A stretch of 7,560 bases of DNA from Bacteroidota bacterium (GCA_029778965.1 JAKPBL010000273.1:1-7560); one strand, 5' to 3'. Positions 1 to 6,479 are shown, counted from the stretch's first letter. Numbers and translations: made by a program. Notes: a model not told the origin generated them from the letters alone.

Positions 1-1
1 A

Positions 2-85
2 AACTCCAGGAAAATAGACCCCTATTTCAACAATATCCCCAAAACAGGGAGAGCCTATTCGCTGGGCATTAACCTTCAATTCTAA
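2..85 (+). CDS. SusC/RagA-type TonB-dependent outer membrane receptor, C-terminal end (partial)
   Basis: Only the last 27 codons are in the window, and the frame is open from base 2 to the TAA at 83-85. The C-terminus reads AYSLGINLQF, an alternating hydrophobic strand ending in phenylalanine. This is the usual last beta-strand of outer membrane barrels and the signal read by the BAM complex. The SusD/RagB gene begins within ten bases of the stop, which is the invariant SusC-SusD order in Bacteroidota. By family knowledge the protein is the TonB-driven barrel that imports an oligosaccharide, peptide or other large nutrient while SusD acts as its lid. The substrate cannot be read from this fragment. 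The call rests on the terminal strand plus the SusD neighbour. Confidence 0.8.
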   Translation, partial: NSRKIDPYFNNIPKTGRAYSLGINLQF

Positions 86-94
86 AAAATGTGT

Positions 95-1429
95 ATGAAA
101 GCAGAAAAATTTTTCTGGTTGACGGGAATCATGCTTTTTATGGCGTGCAATAAGAAAGATTTCCTCGACATAAAGCCCGATAATAGCCTGGCCGTACCAA
201 CCACCCTGTCTGATTGCCAGAAGCTGCTGGACGATGATATGATGATAAACAATGTAGGCACCGTTGGCTGGACGGTTAGCGACGACTATGTGATAGAAGA
301 GCAATTCCTGCCGATGATGAGCATCACTGACCGCGCTCAATACAGCTTCGCCAGCAACCCTTTTCCGACAGGCGCCTCCAGCGACTGGAGCAATGTATAT
401 CCAACCGTTTTTTATGCGAACCAGGTACTTGCCATTTTGGATAACTACCCTGAAAAAGACCAGGACACCGCGTTGAAAAATAAACTTAGGGGAGGCGCCC
501 TTTTTTTCAGGGCCTATGCCAATTTCAACCTGGTCAATACTTTTTCAAAACCCTTTGACCCGCTGACGGCCGCTTCCGATCCGGGTATCCCGCTCAGAAA
601 AAAGACCGACATCAATGAGCCGGTTTTTAGGTCTTCTGTTGCAGATGTGTATTCTTTCATCGAAGCTGATATCATGGAGGCGATACCGCTGTTGCCAGAA
701 ACCGAGCCGGCGCCTACCCGGCCCACATTGCCGGCAGCGTATGCTTTTCTGGCGAGGTACTACCTGGTTATCGGGAACTATGAAAAGGCAAACCGCTATG
801 CTGACAGTTGCCTGGCGCATCGAAGTGGATTAATGGATTACAATCAATACACCAGCATCCCAACATTCAATAAAGAGGTCTTGTTCCATGCGTCTTTGCT
901 GGATGGCTTTTTGAACTCTTACGGAAGTATCCATCCCGACATATTGGCATCTTACGCCGAAAACGATCTTCGAGGCTCGGAGCTTTTTGTTTATCCGCTC
1001 AACGGCGCCAAGGCTTTCGGGGGGTCTTATACGGGTATTTATTATCGTTTCGGTGGGCTGGCAACCGATGAGGTTTACCTTATTCGGGCCGAAACCGCCG
1101 CCCGACTGGGCAGATGGCAGGCCGCCCTGGCTGATCTTAACTTTCTGCTGGAGCACCGGTTTATAACCGGCACTTTTGAGCCGTTAACTGCAAACAATGC
1201 CGATGAAGTATTGGACCTGGTGATTTTGGAGCGGCGTAAGGAACTGCTGTTTCGCGGACTACGTCAACTGGATATCCGTCGCCTGAACAAAGAAGGAAGG
1301 AATATCGTTGTTCGGCGAAGCCTTGAGGGAAATCAATACGAACTATTGCCAAACAGTCCGTTATATACCATGCCAATACCAGGGCAGGTGATTGATCTGC
1401 ACCCCGATATGGAGCAAAACCCGAGGTAG
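95..1429 (+). CDS. SusD/RagB family nutrient-binding outer membrane lipoprotein
   Basis: This is the surface lipoprotein that captures substrate and caps the SusC channel. The N-terminus is a short hydrophobic signal ending in the lipobox LFMAC, followed by NKKDFLDIKP, the standard start of a mature SusD protein. Family blocks follow: RGGALFFRAYANFNLVNTF (about residues 134-152 counted from the ATG at 89), the PGIPLR segment near 165, a helical repeat pair (YAFLARYYLVIGNYEKA, about 218-234), DEVYLIRAETAARLGRWQAA (about 327-346) and ERRKELLFRGLR (about 381-392). An in-frame ATG at 89 would add Met-Cys. I prefer the ATG at 95 because it gives a normal Met-Lys lipoprotein signal. At about 444 residues it is shorter than the usual 480-600. 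It ends in EQNPR, where many relatives end in QNPGY. The ligand is unknown. Confidence 0.93.
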   Translation: MKAEKFFWLTGIMLFMACNKKDFLDIKPDNSLAVPTTLSDCQKLLDDDMMINNVGTVGWTVSDDYVIEEQFLPMMSITDRAQYSFASNPFPTGASSDWSNVYPTVFYANQVLAILDNYPEKDQDTALKNKLRGGALFFRAYANFNLVNTFSKPFDPLTAASDPGIPLRKKTDINEPVFRSSVADVYSFIEADIMEAIPLLPETEPAPTRPTLPAAYAFLARYYLVIGNYEKANRYADSCLAHRSGLMDYNQYTSIPTFNKEVLFHASLLDGFLNSYGSIHPDILASYAENDLRGSELFVYPLNGAKAFGGSYTGIYYRFGGLATDEVYLIRAETAARLGRWQAALADLNFLLEHRFITGTFEPLTANNADEVLDLVILERRKELLFRGLRQLDIRRLNKEGRNIVVRRSLEGNQYELLPNSPLYTMPIPGQVIDLHPDMEQNPR

Positions 1430-1431
1430 TA

Positions 1432-1463
1432 AAGAAGAGACCCCGGTTATGGGGCCTCTCTTT
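1432..1463. terminator. Hairpin between convergent genes, probable (bidirectional) terminator
   Basis: The left arm AAGAAGAGACCCC (1432-1444) pairs with the right arm GGGGCCTCTCTTT (1451-1463) around the loop GGTTAT. It has four G-C pairs at the loop and a mostly paired A/T-rich base, with two mismatches and one G-T pair. It starts two bases after the susD stop and lies eight bases before the stop of the convergent gene ending at 1471. The pyrimidine-rich right arm could provide the weak hybrid for + strand transcripts, though there is no long T run after it. The position supports termination; the efficiency is unknown. Confidence 0.6.
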
Positions 1464-1470
1464 CCTGGTC

Positions 1471-1749
1471 TCACTTTTTCTTAATGATCGGACCGGCACC
1501 GCCCAGTGGCACATATTCACCCGACACTAGTTGATAACCACCATAGCTGCGGGAGCAGTAAACAGTTCCCGAGTTATTGCATTCGGAGTAATTGGTGGTG
1601 GGTGGTACGGTGGGTGAGTTTAATGTATTTCCGGAGGCGTCTACCCGGAAATAGTAGTCCGTAAACGCCTTTTCTTCTTTCGGCGTGGTAAAAGCGGCGG
1701 CAGCCAGCGCGGTGGCAATAACTGCCAATCCCATGAATGTTTGTTTCAT
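1471..1749 (-). CDS. Small exported two-cysteine protein, DUF6520-like
   Basis: This is a 92-residue protein of unknown function. It begins with a clear Sec signal, MKQTFMGLAVIATALAAAAF, so the mature part of about 70 residues should act in the periplasm or outside the cell. The mature region has a YYFRVDASGN segment, a Pro/Thr-rich stretch and exactly two cysteines, C57 and C65 (CNNSGTVYC), followed by a Gly/Tyr-rich tail and a basic KKK end. Signal peptide, size, aromatic D-x-x-G segment and a C-terminal cysteine pair resemble the Bacteroidota family DUF6520, recalled from memory and not searched. It is the last gene of a unit with a MauE/DoxX-like membrane protein, 126 bases downstream of it. 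The cysteine pair could form a disulfide handled by that protein (inference). Spacing and the hairpin in the gap allow separate expression. Confidence 0.72.
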   Translation of the reverse strand: MKQTFMGLAVIATALAAAAFTTPKEEKAFTDYYFRVDASGNTLNSPTVPPTTNYSECNNSGTVYCSRSYGGYQLVSGEYVPLGGAGPIIKKK

Positions 1750-1815
1750 AATAGATCGGTATTTTTTAGGCTTAAAAACACCGGAAAAACTTTTTGTGTT
1801 AAGTAATGATCAACG

Positions 1816-1833
1816 TTCCGCCTGTAAGCGGAA
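1816..1833 (-). other. Perfect inverted repeat in the gap between the MauE-like and small exported protein genes
   Basis: The arms TTCCGC (1816-1821) and GCGGAA (1828-1833) are perfect complements around a six-base spacer. On the - strand the hairpin lies 42 bases after the stop of the MauE-like gene and 66 bases before the start codon of the small exported protein. No T run follows directly on the - strand, so it is not a classical intrinsic terminator. It could be a processing or stability element that sets the small gene's mRNA level, or an operator. The rest of the 126-base gap is A/T-rich and shows no other clear signal. Confidence 0.4.
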
Positions 1834-1875
1834 TTTAAGTGAATGATATTGCCTACTCTGTTAAAGGTTTTCGGC

Positions 1876-2316
1876 TTACTTCCTGTATTGCGCAATAATG
1901 TTTGTATGCTGGTGGTGTACCCGGTACGCCCAAAGAGCCAGCAAAAAAAGAAACAGGTTGAAAAAGAAGTGCTGCAACCACGACATAGATCGAAGTACGC
2001 CCCCACAGCTACACGGAAGGGAAGAGGCCGTTAATAACATATACCCGATATAGGTCGTGAATATGCCCATCATAATGACGGTGTACAACAGCCCTGTTTG
2101 CCGGGAGCGGGGAAGCAATAGCAGCAGGGCGATGACCAGCTCACCGGCAGGCAGACCGATGGCAATGACCGTGGAGAATGACTTCAGCAACGGCGAGTCT
2201 TCCAATACCCACTTGAACCGGGCATAATCCATCCATTTGCTGCCTGCGGTATATACAAACAGGAAAACGAAGAAATATACGGTCAGGGTTTTCCATGTTT
2301 CGTATTTCATAAACAT
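1876..2316 (-). CDS. MauE/DoxX-like four-helix membrane protein with CxCGG motif
   Basis: The 146-residue protein is almost entirely membrane: hydrophobic segments at about 8-25, 46-69, 73-96 and 113-132. The loop before the last helix holds LPCSCGG, with C102 and C104, followed by SMSWLQHFFFNLFLF. This arrangement is characteristic of the MauE/DoxX-like redox-associated membrane proteins of Bacteroidota. MauE itself is needed for maturation of the disulfide-rich methylamine dehydrogenase small subunit. A role in disulfide exchange or electron transfer at the inner membrane is a family-based inference. No methylamine genes are present here, so a mauE symbol is not justified. The gene starts 26 bases after the stop of the synthase/acyltransferase fusion, so they are probably co-transcribed. 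The ATG at 2316 and one two codons later (2310) are both possible starts. Confidence 0.8.
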   Translation of the reverse strand: MFMKYETWKTLTVYFFVFLFVYTAGSKWMDYARFKWVLEDSPLLKSFSTVIAIGLPAGELVIALLLLLPRSRQTGLLYTVIMMGIFTTYIGYMLLTASSLPCSCGGVLRSMSWLQHFFFNLFLFLLALWAYRVHHQHTNIIAQYRK

Positions 2317-2342
2317 CCGGTGTATGGCTTTATGATCCCGGT

Positions 2343-4766
2343 TTATAGTTCGTTTTCTACCACCTGCATGTTGTAGCCGTCGGGGCTGTGTACATAAGCA
2401 TAACAGGCGATGGCGCAGGCGCCGAGTTTTTTCTTTTCCATACCCGCGGTAAAGCCCAGCCTGATCTTTTTCCTGCCCAGCTCCGCGGCGTGCAGTATGG
2501 CCTGGTATAGAGTCTGACGATAAATGTTGAAAACCTTGTTGCAGGTGTAGTCAATGCCGATGATGGAGGGGATATAATGTCCGCCACCAGTATAGCTGAA
2601 TAAGATGGCCACCGGTCCGTCTGCCCGCCCGGGCAGGCGGAGTTCCAGTTTATCCCACGAGGCATCGGCCGACAATTGATAAAACAGGCTTTCGGGCAAT
2701 GCAAATGTGTTCAGCTCCAATCCGCGATCTTTTACCTGCAGGTACAGTTGATACCATTCTTCCACCTGCTTTTTATTTGTCGCCTGCCCATAGTGTTGTT
2801 TCGTGAAGACGGCTTCATGGCGAAGCACGGAGCTGCGTAACTGGTTACGCGCCTTTGACGGCAGGAAACGGAGATAGGTTTCGGGATCAGTAAATTGTAC
2901 GGCTATATCGTGCTTGTCGGGCATGCTGATGCGGAAGAAACCATTCTCTATGAGCAGGTCGTCCAGTTCGGGATGAATATGGTGAAAATCGCGTAACACA
3001 ATGGTTTCCGCCTCGTTCTTTTCCTGCAACCGGTACAGCATGTCTATGAATGCCAGCAGGGCCTCTTTCCAGTCGGGATGCCTGAAATCGATACATACAT
3101 GTTCTCCTTCCGTCAACAGGGTACCGGCTGATAATACCCGGGTAGTCAGGTAATAGGGATCGGCTGCGCGTTTGATCTCTATTTTCCGGGAAGCGGTGGC
3201 GGGCGACAGCATATCGTCCTTCCAGCGGGTGGTGGTGCAGCAACAGGCGAGCACCGTGTTGTTGTCATTGTCTGCAACAACCAAATAGTCAAAATCCCAT
3301 TGGCTTTCGGGCTGCGGATGGTGCTTAAAGGCTTGCTCCAGTAACAGCAGGGAAGCATGGTCGAATGCACCGCTGTTGGCGAAGAGCCGGTTCCACCTGT
3401 CTGCGTCGAGTTCGCTGATGCTGCTGTACAGGAAAGCATTTACCCGTTGCGCTTTACCCGCTGCTACCAGCTTTGGTTGCCCGGCAGTTGCAGGTTCGGT
3501 TACCGGCACAGGCAATGGGCGGCGAAATGCCTTATAGATCTCTTCCAGCTCCATCTCCTCTTCCTGCAGCGCCTGCCTGAATTCTTCGGCCAGTATGGCT
3601 ATCATCTCTTTGATTTGCGACAGGCTGTGGAGCAGGGTTATGGTAAACCGGATGCCCGAATTCTTCATCGGAACCGTGGGAAAGATGGCCAGGTTGAGGT
3701 AATAGCCCGCCCGCAACATTCTTTCTATCAGGTTATAACCGAGGCGGGGTAACGATACGCCTATGAAGAAAATAGCGGCCTCGGGCTCGGAAAAAACAGG
3801 CAGTCCGTACCGGCGCAGCATTTCGCGCGTAAAACGGAGTCGCTCCTGTAAAGCAGACTGCATGTCGTAGATCTCTGGGCTCAGGTGAATGCGGGCTGCT
3901 ACCAGGGCCGCGCCGAGACAAGAAGGCTGCATGGGGCCGGAGCTTAGTAGCGGACCGCCACAGGTCCTGACCTTCCGGGCTGCTTCTTTCTCCGGAAAAA
4001 CGAGAACCCCTCCGCCCGATGCGAACGCCTTATTCAGTGAAGTCGCCATCACCATTTTAGGGTGCATGCGACGGTTATTCAATACAAAGCCACGCCCGTT
4101 TTTTCCATACACGCTCATGCCATGGGCATCATCGGTATAGAAATAGAGCTGCGGGTAACGGTCGAGTAAACGGATGATCTCGTCCATAGGACAAGCATCT
4201 CCATACATGGAGTAAATGCCATCGGCCATATACCAGATACGTGTATGCCGGCCACGCAGGGCCTGGACCCGCTCTTCCAGGATGTCGAGCCGGTTGTGCC
4301 GGATCAGTTCAGTAGGTACGCCCCGTGCTTTTACCAACTGCACAGCGGTTTGCACGCAATTATGCAACTGGTGATCCATGATCACGGCATCATCGTCGCT
4401 CACCATTACCGGCACATTGGCGATATGCCCCAGCGTGGTGGTGGGCGTTACGATGCAGTAGGCGTCGAAGAGCTCGTTCATCATCAACTCCAGCTCCCGG
4501 TACATACGTACTGATACATAAGCCCGCGACTCTGAAAACTGGGTGCCGTACTGATCGATCGCTTCTTTGGCTGCTGCCCGCATGCGCTCGTCGAATTCAA
4601 GCCCCAGGTAACTGCACGACCCAAAATTGATGACCGGTTTGCCATTCAGTTGTATGCGGGTAGGCAGGAGACGTTCATCTTCCGTATACAGGTGCAGGAT
4701 ACCCTTTTTTACCCCATGCGTCAATACCTGATCAACAGTATTGGTAAAAGAATGATGCTTGCTCAT
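2343..4766 (-). CDS. Bifunctional alpha-oxoamine synthase (PLP) fused to GNAT/BioF2-like N-acyltransferase
   Basis: Residues about 20-400 form a fold-type I PLP enzyme of the alpha-oxoamine synthase family (BioF, KBL, serine palmitoyltransferase, CqsA). Visible landmarks are FGSCSYLGL (48-56), H135 as the likely PLP-stacking histidine in DHQLHNC, DGIYSMYGD (182-190), D212 and H215 in TDDAHG, the Schiff-base lysine K246 in SLNKAFASGGG, and R373 in GIRFTITLLH, the family's carboxylate-binding motif. Such enzymes condense an amino acid with an acyl thioester, releasing CO2. An acidic then Pro-rich linker (about 400-435) leads to a second domain (about 440-807) resembling BioF2-like/COG3146 acyltransferases: SKARNQLRSSVLRHE (637-651) and a C-terminal G-x-T-A-x-x-x-K-K-K-L-G-A block (771-783). 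This suggests condensation followed by N-acylation, giving a ceramide- or sulfonolipid-like product (inference). It is about twice the length of a single synthase. All PLP residues are intact. The substrates are unknown, and biotin synthesis is unlikely given the fusion and the lack of other bio genes. Confidence 0.88.
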   Translation of the reverse strand: MSKHHSFTNTVDQVLTHGVKKGILHLYTEDERLLPTRIQLNGKPVINFGSCSYLGLEFDERMRAAAKEAIDQYGTQFSESRAYVSVRMYRELELMMNELFDAYCIVTPTTTLGHIANVPVMVSDDDAVIMDHQLHNCVQTAVQLVKARGVPTELIRHNRLDILEERVQALRGRHTRIWYMADGIYSMYGDACPMDEIIRLLDRYPQLYFYTDDAHGMSVYGKNGRGFVLNNRRMHPKMVMATSLNKAFASGGGVLVFPEKEAARKVRTCGGPLLSSGPMQPSCLGAALVAARIHLSPEIYDMQSALQERLRFTREMLRRYGLPVFSEPEAAIFFIGVSLPRLGYNLIERMLRAGYYLNLAIFPTVPMKNSGIRFTITLLHSLSQIKEMIAILAEEFRQALQEEEMELEEIYKAFRRPLPVPVTEPATAGQPKLVAAGKAQRVNAFLYSSISELDADRWNRLFANSGAFDHASLLLLEQAFKHHPQPESQWDFDYLVVADNDNNTVLACCCTTTRWKDDMLSPATASRKIEIKRAADPYYLTTRVLSAGTLLTEGEHVCIDFRHPDWKEALLAFIDMLYRLQEKNEAETIVLRDFHHIHPELDDLLIENGFFRISMPDKHDIAVQFTDPETYLRFLPSKARNQLRSSVLRHEAVFTKQHYGQATNKKQVEEWYQLYLQVKDRGLELNTFALPESLFYQLSADASWDKLELRLPGRADGPVAILFSYTGGGHYIPSIIGIDYTCNKVFNIYRQTLYQAILHAAELGRKKIRLGFTAGMEKKKLGACAIACYAYVHSPDGYNMQVVENEL

Positions 4767-4767
4767 G

Positions 4768-4788
4768 ACCCCTCATTTTCACCCCTCA
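4768..4788 (-). repeat. Two direct copies of TGAGGGGT just before the synthase start codon
   Basis: On the - strand TGAGGGGT occurs at 4788-4781 and again at 4775-4768, with a 13-base period. The proximal copy is one base from the ATG at 4766. Its AGGGG could mimic a Shine-Dalgarno sequence, but the two-base spacing is too short and the distal copy is too far. The repeat could be a binding site for a translational or transcriptional regulator, or chance. Confidence 0.4.
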
Positions 4789-4894
4789 AACTTGCCGAAA
4801 GAAACAGGAAAATAAACTGTAGAAAACCATGAAAAAATCTAGAGCGATCTAAGTAAATCACGTAGGTGGTTTCACGGTATTTTCCGAAGAGCAG

Positions 4895-4923
4895 TTGCCA
4901 CTTCAATGCAGTTTGTATTTTTG
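4895..4923 (+). promoter_or_regulatory. Bacteroidota-type sigma-ABfr promoter for the STAS-like/kinase/regulator operon
   Basis: TTG at 4895-4897 and TATTTTTG at 4916-4923 match the Bacteroidota -33 (TTG) and -7 (TAnnTTTG) elements, separated by 18 bases. Transcription would begin near 4927-4930, leaving a leader of only about 11-14 bases before the ATG at 4941. The promoter lies in the 174-base region shared with the divergent synthase gene, for which no equally good promoter is visible. Confidence 0.68.
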
Positions 4924-4940
4924 CATAGTTATTACTAGTG

Positions 4941-5312
4941 ATGCCTGTCAGCCATTCGCATATAGACTTCGACCTCGTGAACGGAGTATTGCATGCAACC
5001 TATCGAAAGGGCGTGATAATTGATGAGATGACGGCACGAAGTATCGTGCATGCCCGTAAAAGGTTCATGGGCACCTTGCATTGTCCGGTTATCCTTTTTA
5101 TCGACGGCATAGAAAAGATAACGGCCGGCGCCAGGCGGTACCTGTCATCGGATGAAGCCATTGAAGGACTGGTAGCCGTTGCCATGGTCAGCCGATCGAC
5201 CCTGCAATACGTATTGGGCAACTTTCTTCTTCAGGTAAACAAAGCCCGGATTCCGGTCAGGATTTTTCACCAGCAAAGCAGGGCGGAAAAATGGATTCGT
5301 CAATTCCAGTAG
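4941..5312 (+). CDS. Small STAS/SpoIIAA-like domain protein (DUF7793-like), first gene of a two-component operon
   Basis: The 123-residue protein has no signal peptide or membrane helix and should be cytoplasmic. The pattern is an initial strand with a turn (FDLVNGVLHATYRKG), a helix (IDEMTARSIVHARKRF), a hydrophobic strand (CPVILFIDG), then ARRYLSSDEAIEGLVAVAMV, a hydrophobic helix (YVLGNFLLQVNKA) and a final PVRIF strand with an RAEKWI helix. This alternating pattern fits the STAS/SpoIIAA-like fold and the small Bacteroidota family I recall as DUF7793; the name was not searched. STAS domains act as phosphorylation- or ligand-controlled binding modules. No obvious conserved phosphoserine can be assigned. 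I chose the ATG at 4941 over the adjacent GTG at 4938. The stop is three bases before the kinase start and in the same frame, so this may be a detached sensory module of that kinase (inference). Confidence 0.75.
   Translation: MPVSHSHIDFDLVNGVLHATYRKGVIIDEMTARSIVHARKRFMGTLHCPVILFIDGIEKITAGARRYLSSDEAIEGLVAVAMVSRSTLQYVLGNFLLQVNKARIPVRIFHQQSRAEKWIRQFQ
5310..5312 (+). other. Single in-frame TAG separating the STAS-like and histidine kinase coding regions
   Basis: The codons at the junction are CAG TAG CGC ATG AGA. The TAG at 5310-5312 and the kinase ATG at 5316 share one reading frame, so a sense codon here would join both genes into one protein of about 512 residues. The residues on either side (RAEKWIRQFQ and RMRKEIQEIS) are helix-compatible. 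This is a direct sequence observation; whether it is recent gene fission, a sequencing error or a normal gene boundary is open. Confidence 0.85.
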
Positions 5313-5315
5313 CGC

Positions 5316-6479
5316 ATGAGAAAAGAAATCCAGGAAATAAGCCGGGGCATTGCAGATTACGGCAGTGGCCGCTTCGACCGCCGGTTGCGCATGTCGGGTC
5401 GCAACGATGAGTTCGACGCCATCAAGGCCGGAATCAATATGCTGGGCGAAGAACTGAAGGAGATGATGATCTCCAGAGATTTTTTCAACAGCATATTTCA
5501 TGCGGTATCTGATATGGTATTATTGCTGAACGGCCGTGGAACTATTGTGGAGATGAACCAATCGGTAGCTGAGCAGCTTCAGCTTTCCCCCGCCACGCTT
5601 ATTGGCCGGTCGGTGAATATATTGTCGTCAAAAGCAAACCGGCCGCTGCTTTCCGTGATCCGCCAGCAACTACAGCAACCCTATTCGCATACAGGCATAG
5701 AATGTGAATTCAGCAGCGGTGCGGGCCAGCCAATACCGGTGCTTATGAGCGTTCGGTATCTGCGGCAGAACGGTCCGCGGTCGCCCCGGCGGATCCTGGT
5801 GACGGCGCGCGACATATCCGCCAAACGCAGCGCGGAAACAGCCTTGCTGCGGGCGGTGATCGATACGCAGGAGAAAGAGCGAAGCCGGCTGGCGCGCGAC
5901 CTGCACGACAGTCTCGGGCAACAATTGAGCGCTGTTCGTTTTTACCTGGCCAGCACCGAAGCAGAAACAGCCCCGGCACGGCGAAGCAGGCTTATAGCAC
6001 AATCCAAAAAGACGCTGACCAGTATAATGGCCGAAATGCGGAGTATCTGTTTCGACCTGATGCCGAAAACCCTGGAAGAATTCGGTCTGTATGAAGCTGT
6101 TCGCGAATCGTGCCGGCAGGTACGGTTGCCGAAAGAGCTTCGTTGCCGTATATCGCCGGCGGGCGGCTGGCCGCGCCTGGATACCCGGCTGGAAACCGAC
6201 CTGTATCGCATTGTACAGGAGTTTATCAGCAATGCCATCCGCCATGGGGAAGCCCGCCTGGTAAAGATCAGTATGGAGTCATCGAGCAAAGGCATTGTGC
6301 TGCTGTTGCAGGACGATGGAAAAGGATTTGATAAAGCGACCGTCACCCCCGGTATGGGATTAAAGAATATGTCCACCCGCATCCGACCCTACCTGGGTAC
6401 AATGGAAATAGACACGCGGCCCGGCGGCGGTGTAAAATGCCGTATCAGCCTGCCGCCGTTACACCTGCAATCACCCTGA
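5316..6479 (+). CDS. Soluble PAS-containing histidine kinase, HisKA_3/NarL-type
   Basis: The sensor kinase of a two-component pair has 387 residues. Residues about 1-55 resemble a HAMP-type linker (GIADYGSGRFDRRLRMSGRNDEFDAI) but no transmembrane helix precedes it, so the protein is cytoplasmic. A PAS domain follows (about 56-170; FHAVSDMVLLLNGRGTIVEMN at 61-81, ending in TARDISAKRSAE). The HisKA_3 dimerisation region carries the phospho-acceptor H197 in RLARDLHDSLGQQL. The ATPase domain shows the N box with N306 (QEFISNAIRHG), the G1 box DDGKGFD (333-339) and the G2 box GMGLKNM (346-352), so catalysis looks intact. It lies between the STAS-like gene (3-base gap) and the response regulator (5-base gap), its likely partner. 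The signal is unknown; it may come through the STAS-like protein or a PAS ligand. No ribosome binding site is visible, as is common in this phylum. Confidence 0.93.
   Translation: MRKEIQEISRGIADYGSGRFDRRLRMSGRNDEFDAIKAGINMLGEELKEMMISRDFFNSIFHAVSDMVLLLNGRGTIVEMNQSVAEQLQLSPATLIGRSVNILSSKANRPLLSVIRQQLQQPYSHTGIECEFSSGAGQPIPVLMSVRYLRQNGPRSPRRILVTARDISAKRSAETALLRAVIDTQEKERSRLARDLHDSLGQQLSAVRFYLASTEAETAPARRSRLIAQSKKTLTSIMAEMRSICFDLMPKTLEEFGLYEAVRESCRQVRLPKELRCRISPAGGWPRLDTRLETDLYRIVQEFISNAIRHGEARLVKISMESSSKGIVLLLQDDGKGFDKATVTPGMGLKNMSTRIRPYLGTMEIDTRPGGGVKCRISLPPLHLQSP

Noticed and set aside
1876..2316. Assignment of a methylamine utilisation role (mauE)
   Set aside because: The protein resembles MauE only at family level, and no methylamine dehydrogenase subunit or other mau gene is present in the window.
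3357..3752. A 131-codon + strand frame inside the synthase/acyltransferase gene
   Set aside because: It lies fully within a gene with strong family motifs on the other strand, has no recognisable domain and no promoter. The other frames overlapping this gene were dismissed for the same reason.
2343..4766. Assignment of the PLP enzyme as BioF (biotin synthesis)
   Set aside because: The synthase domain has the shared family motifs, but the C-terminal acyltransferase fusion and the lack of other biotin genes argue against it.
4834..4841. TAGATTTT on the - strand as a -7 element for the synthase gene
   Set aside because: It deviates from TAnnTTTG at the final G, and there is no TTG at the right distance upstream on that strand, so I did not call a promoter.
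4938..4940. GTG as start of the STAS-like gene
   Set aside because: It is directly followed by ATG at 4941, and one extra residue makes no difference to the fold. ATG is the more likely initiator.
5670..6245. A 191-codon open frame on the - strand, antisense to the histidine kinase gene
   Set aside because: The kinase frame carries every expected motif (H197, N box, G boxes), while the antisense product shows no recognisable domain, signal or low-complexity pattern. It is a by-product of GC-rich codon use.
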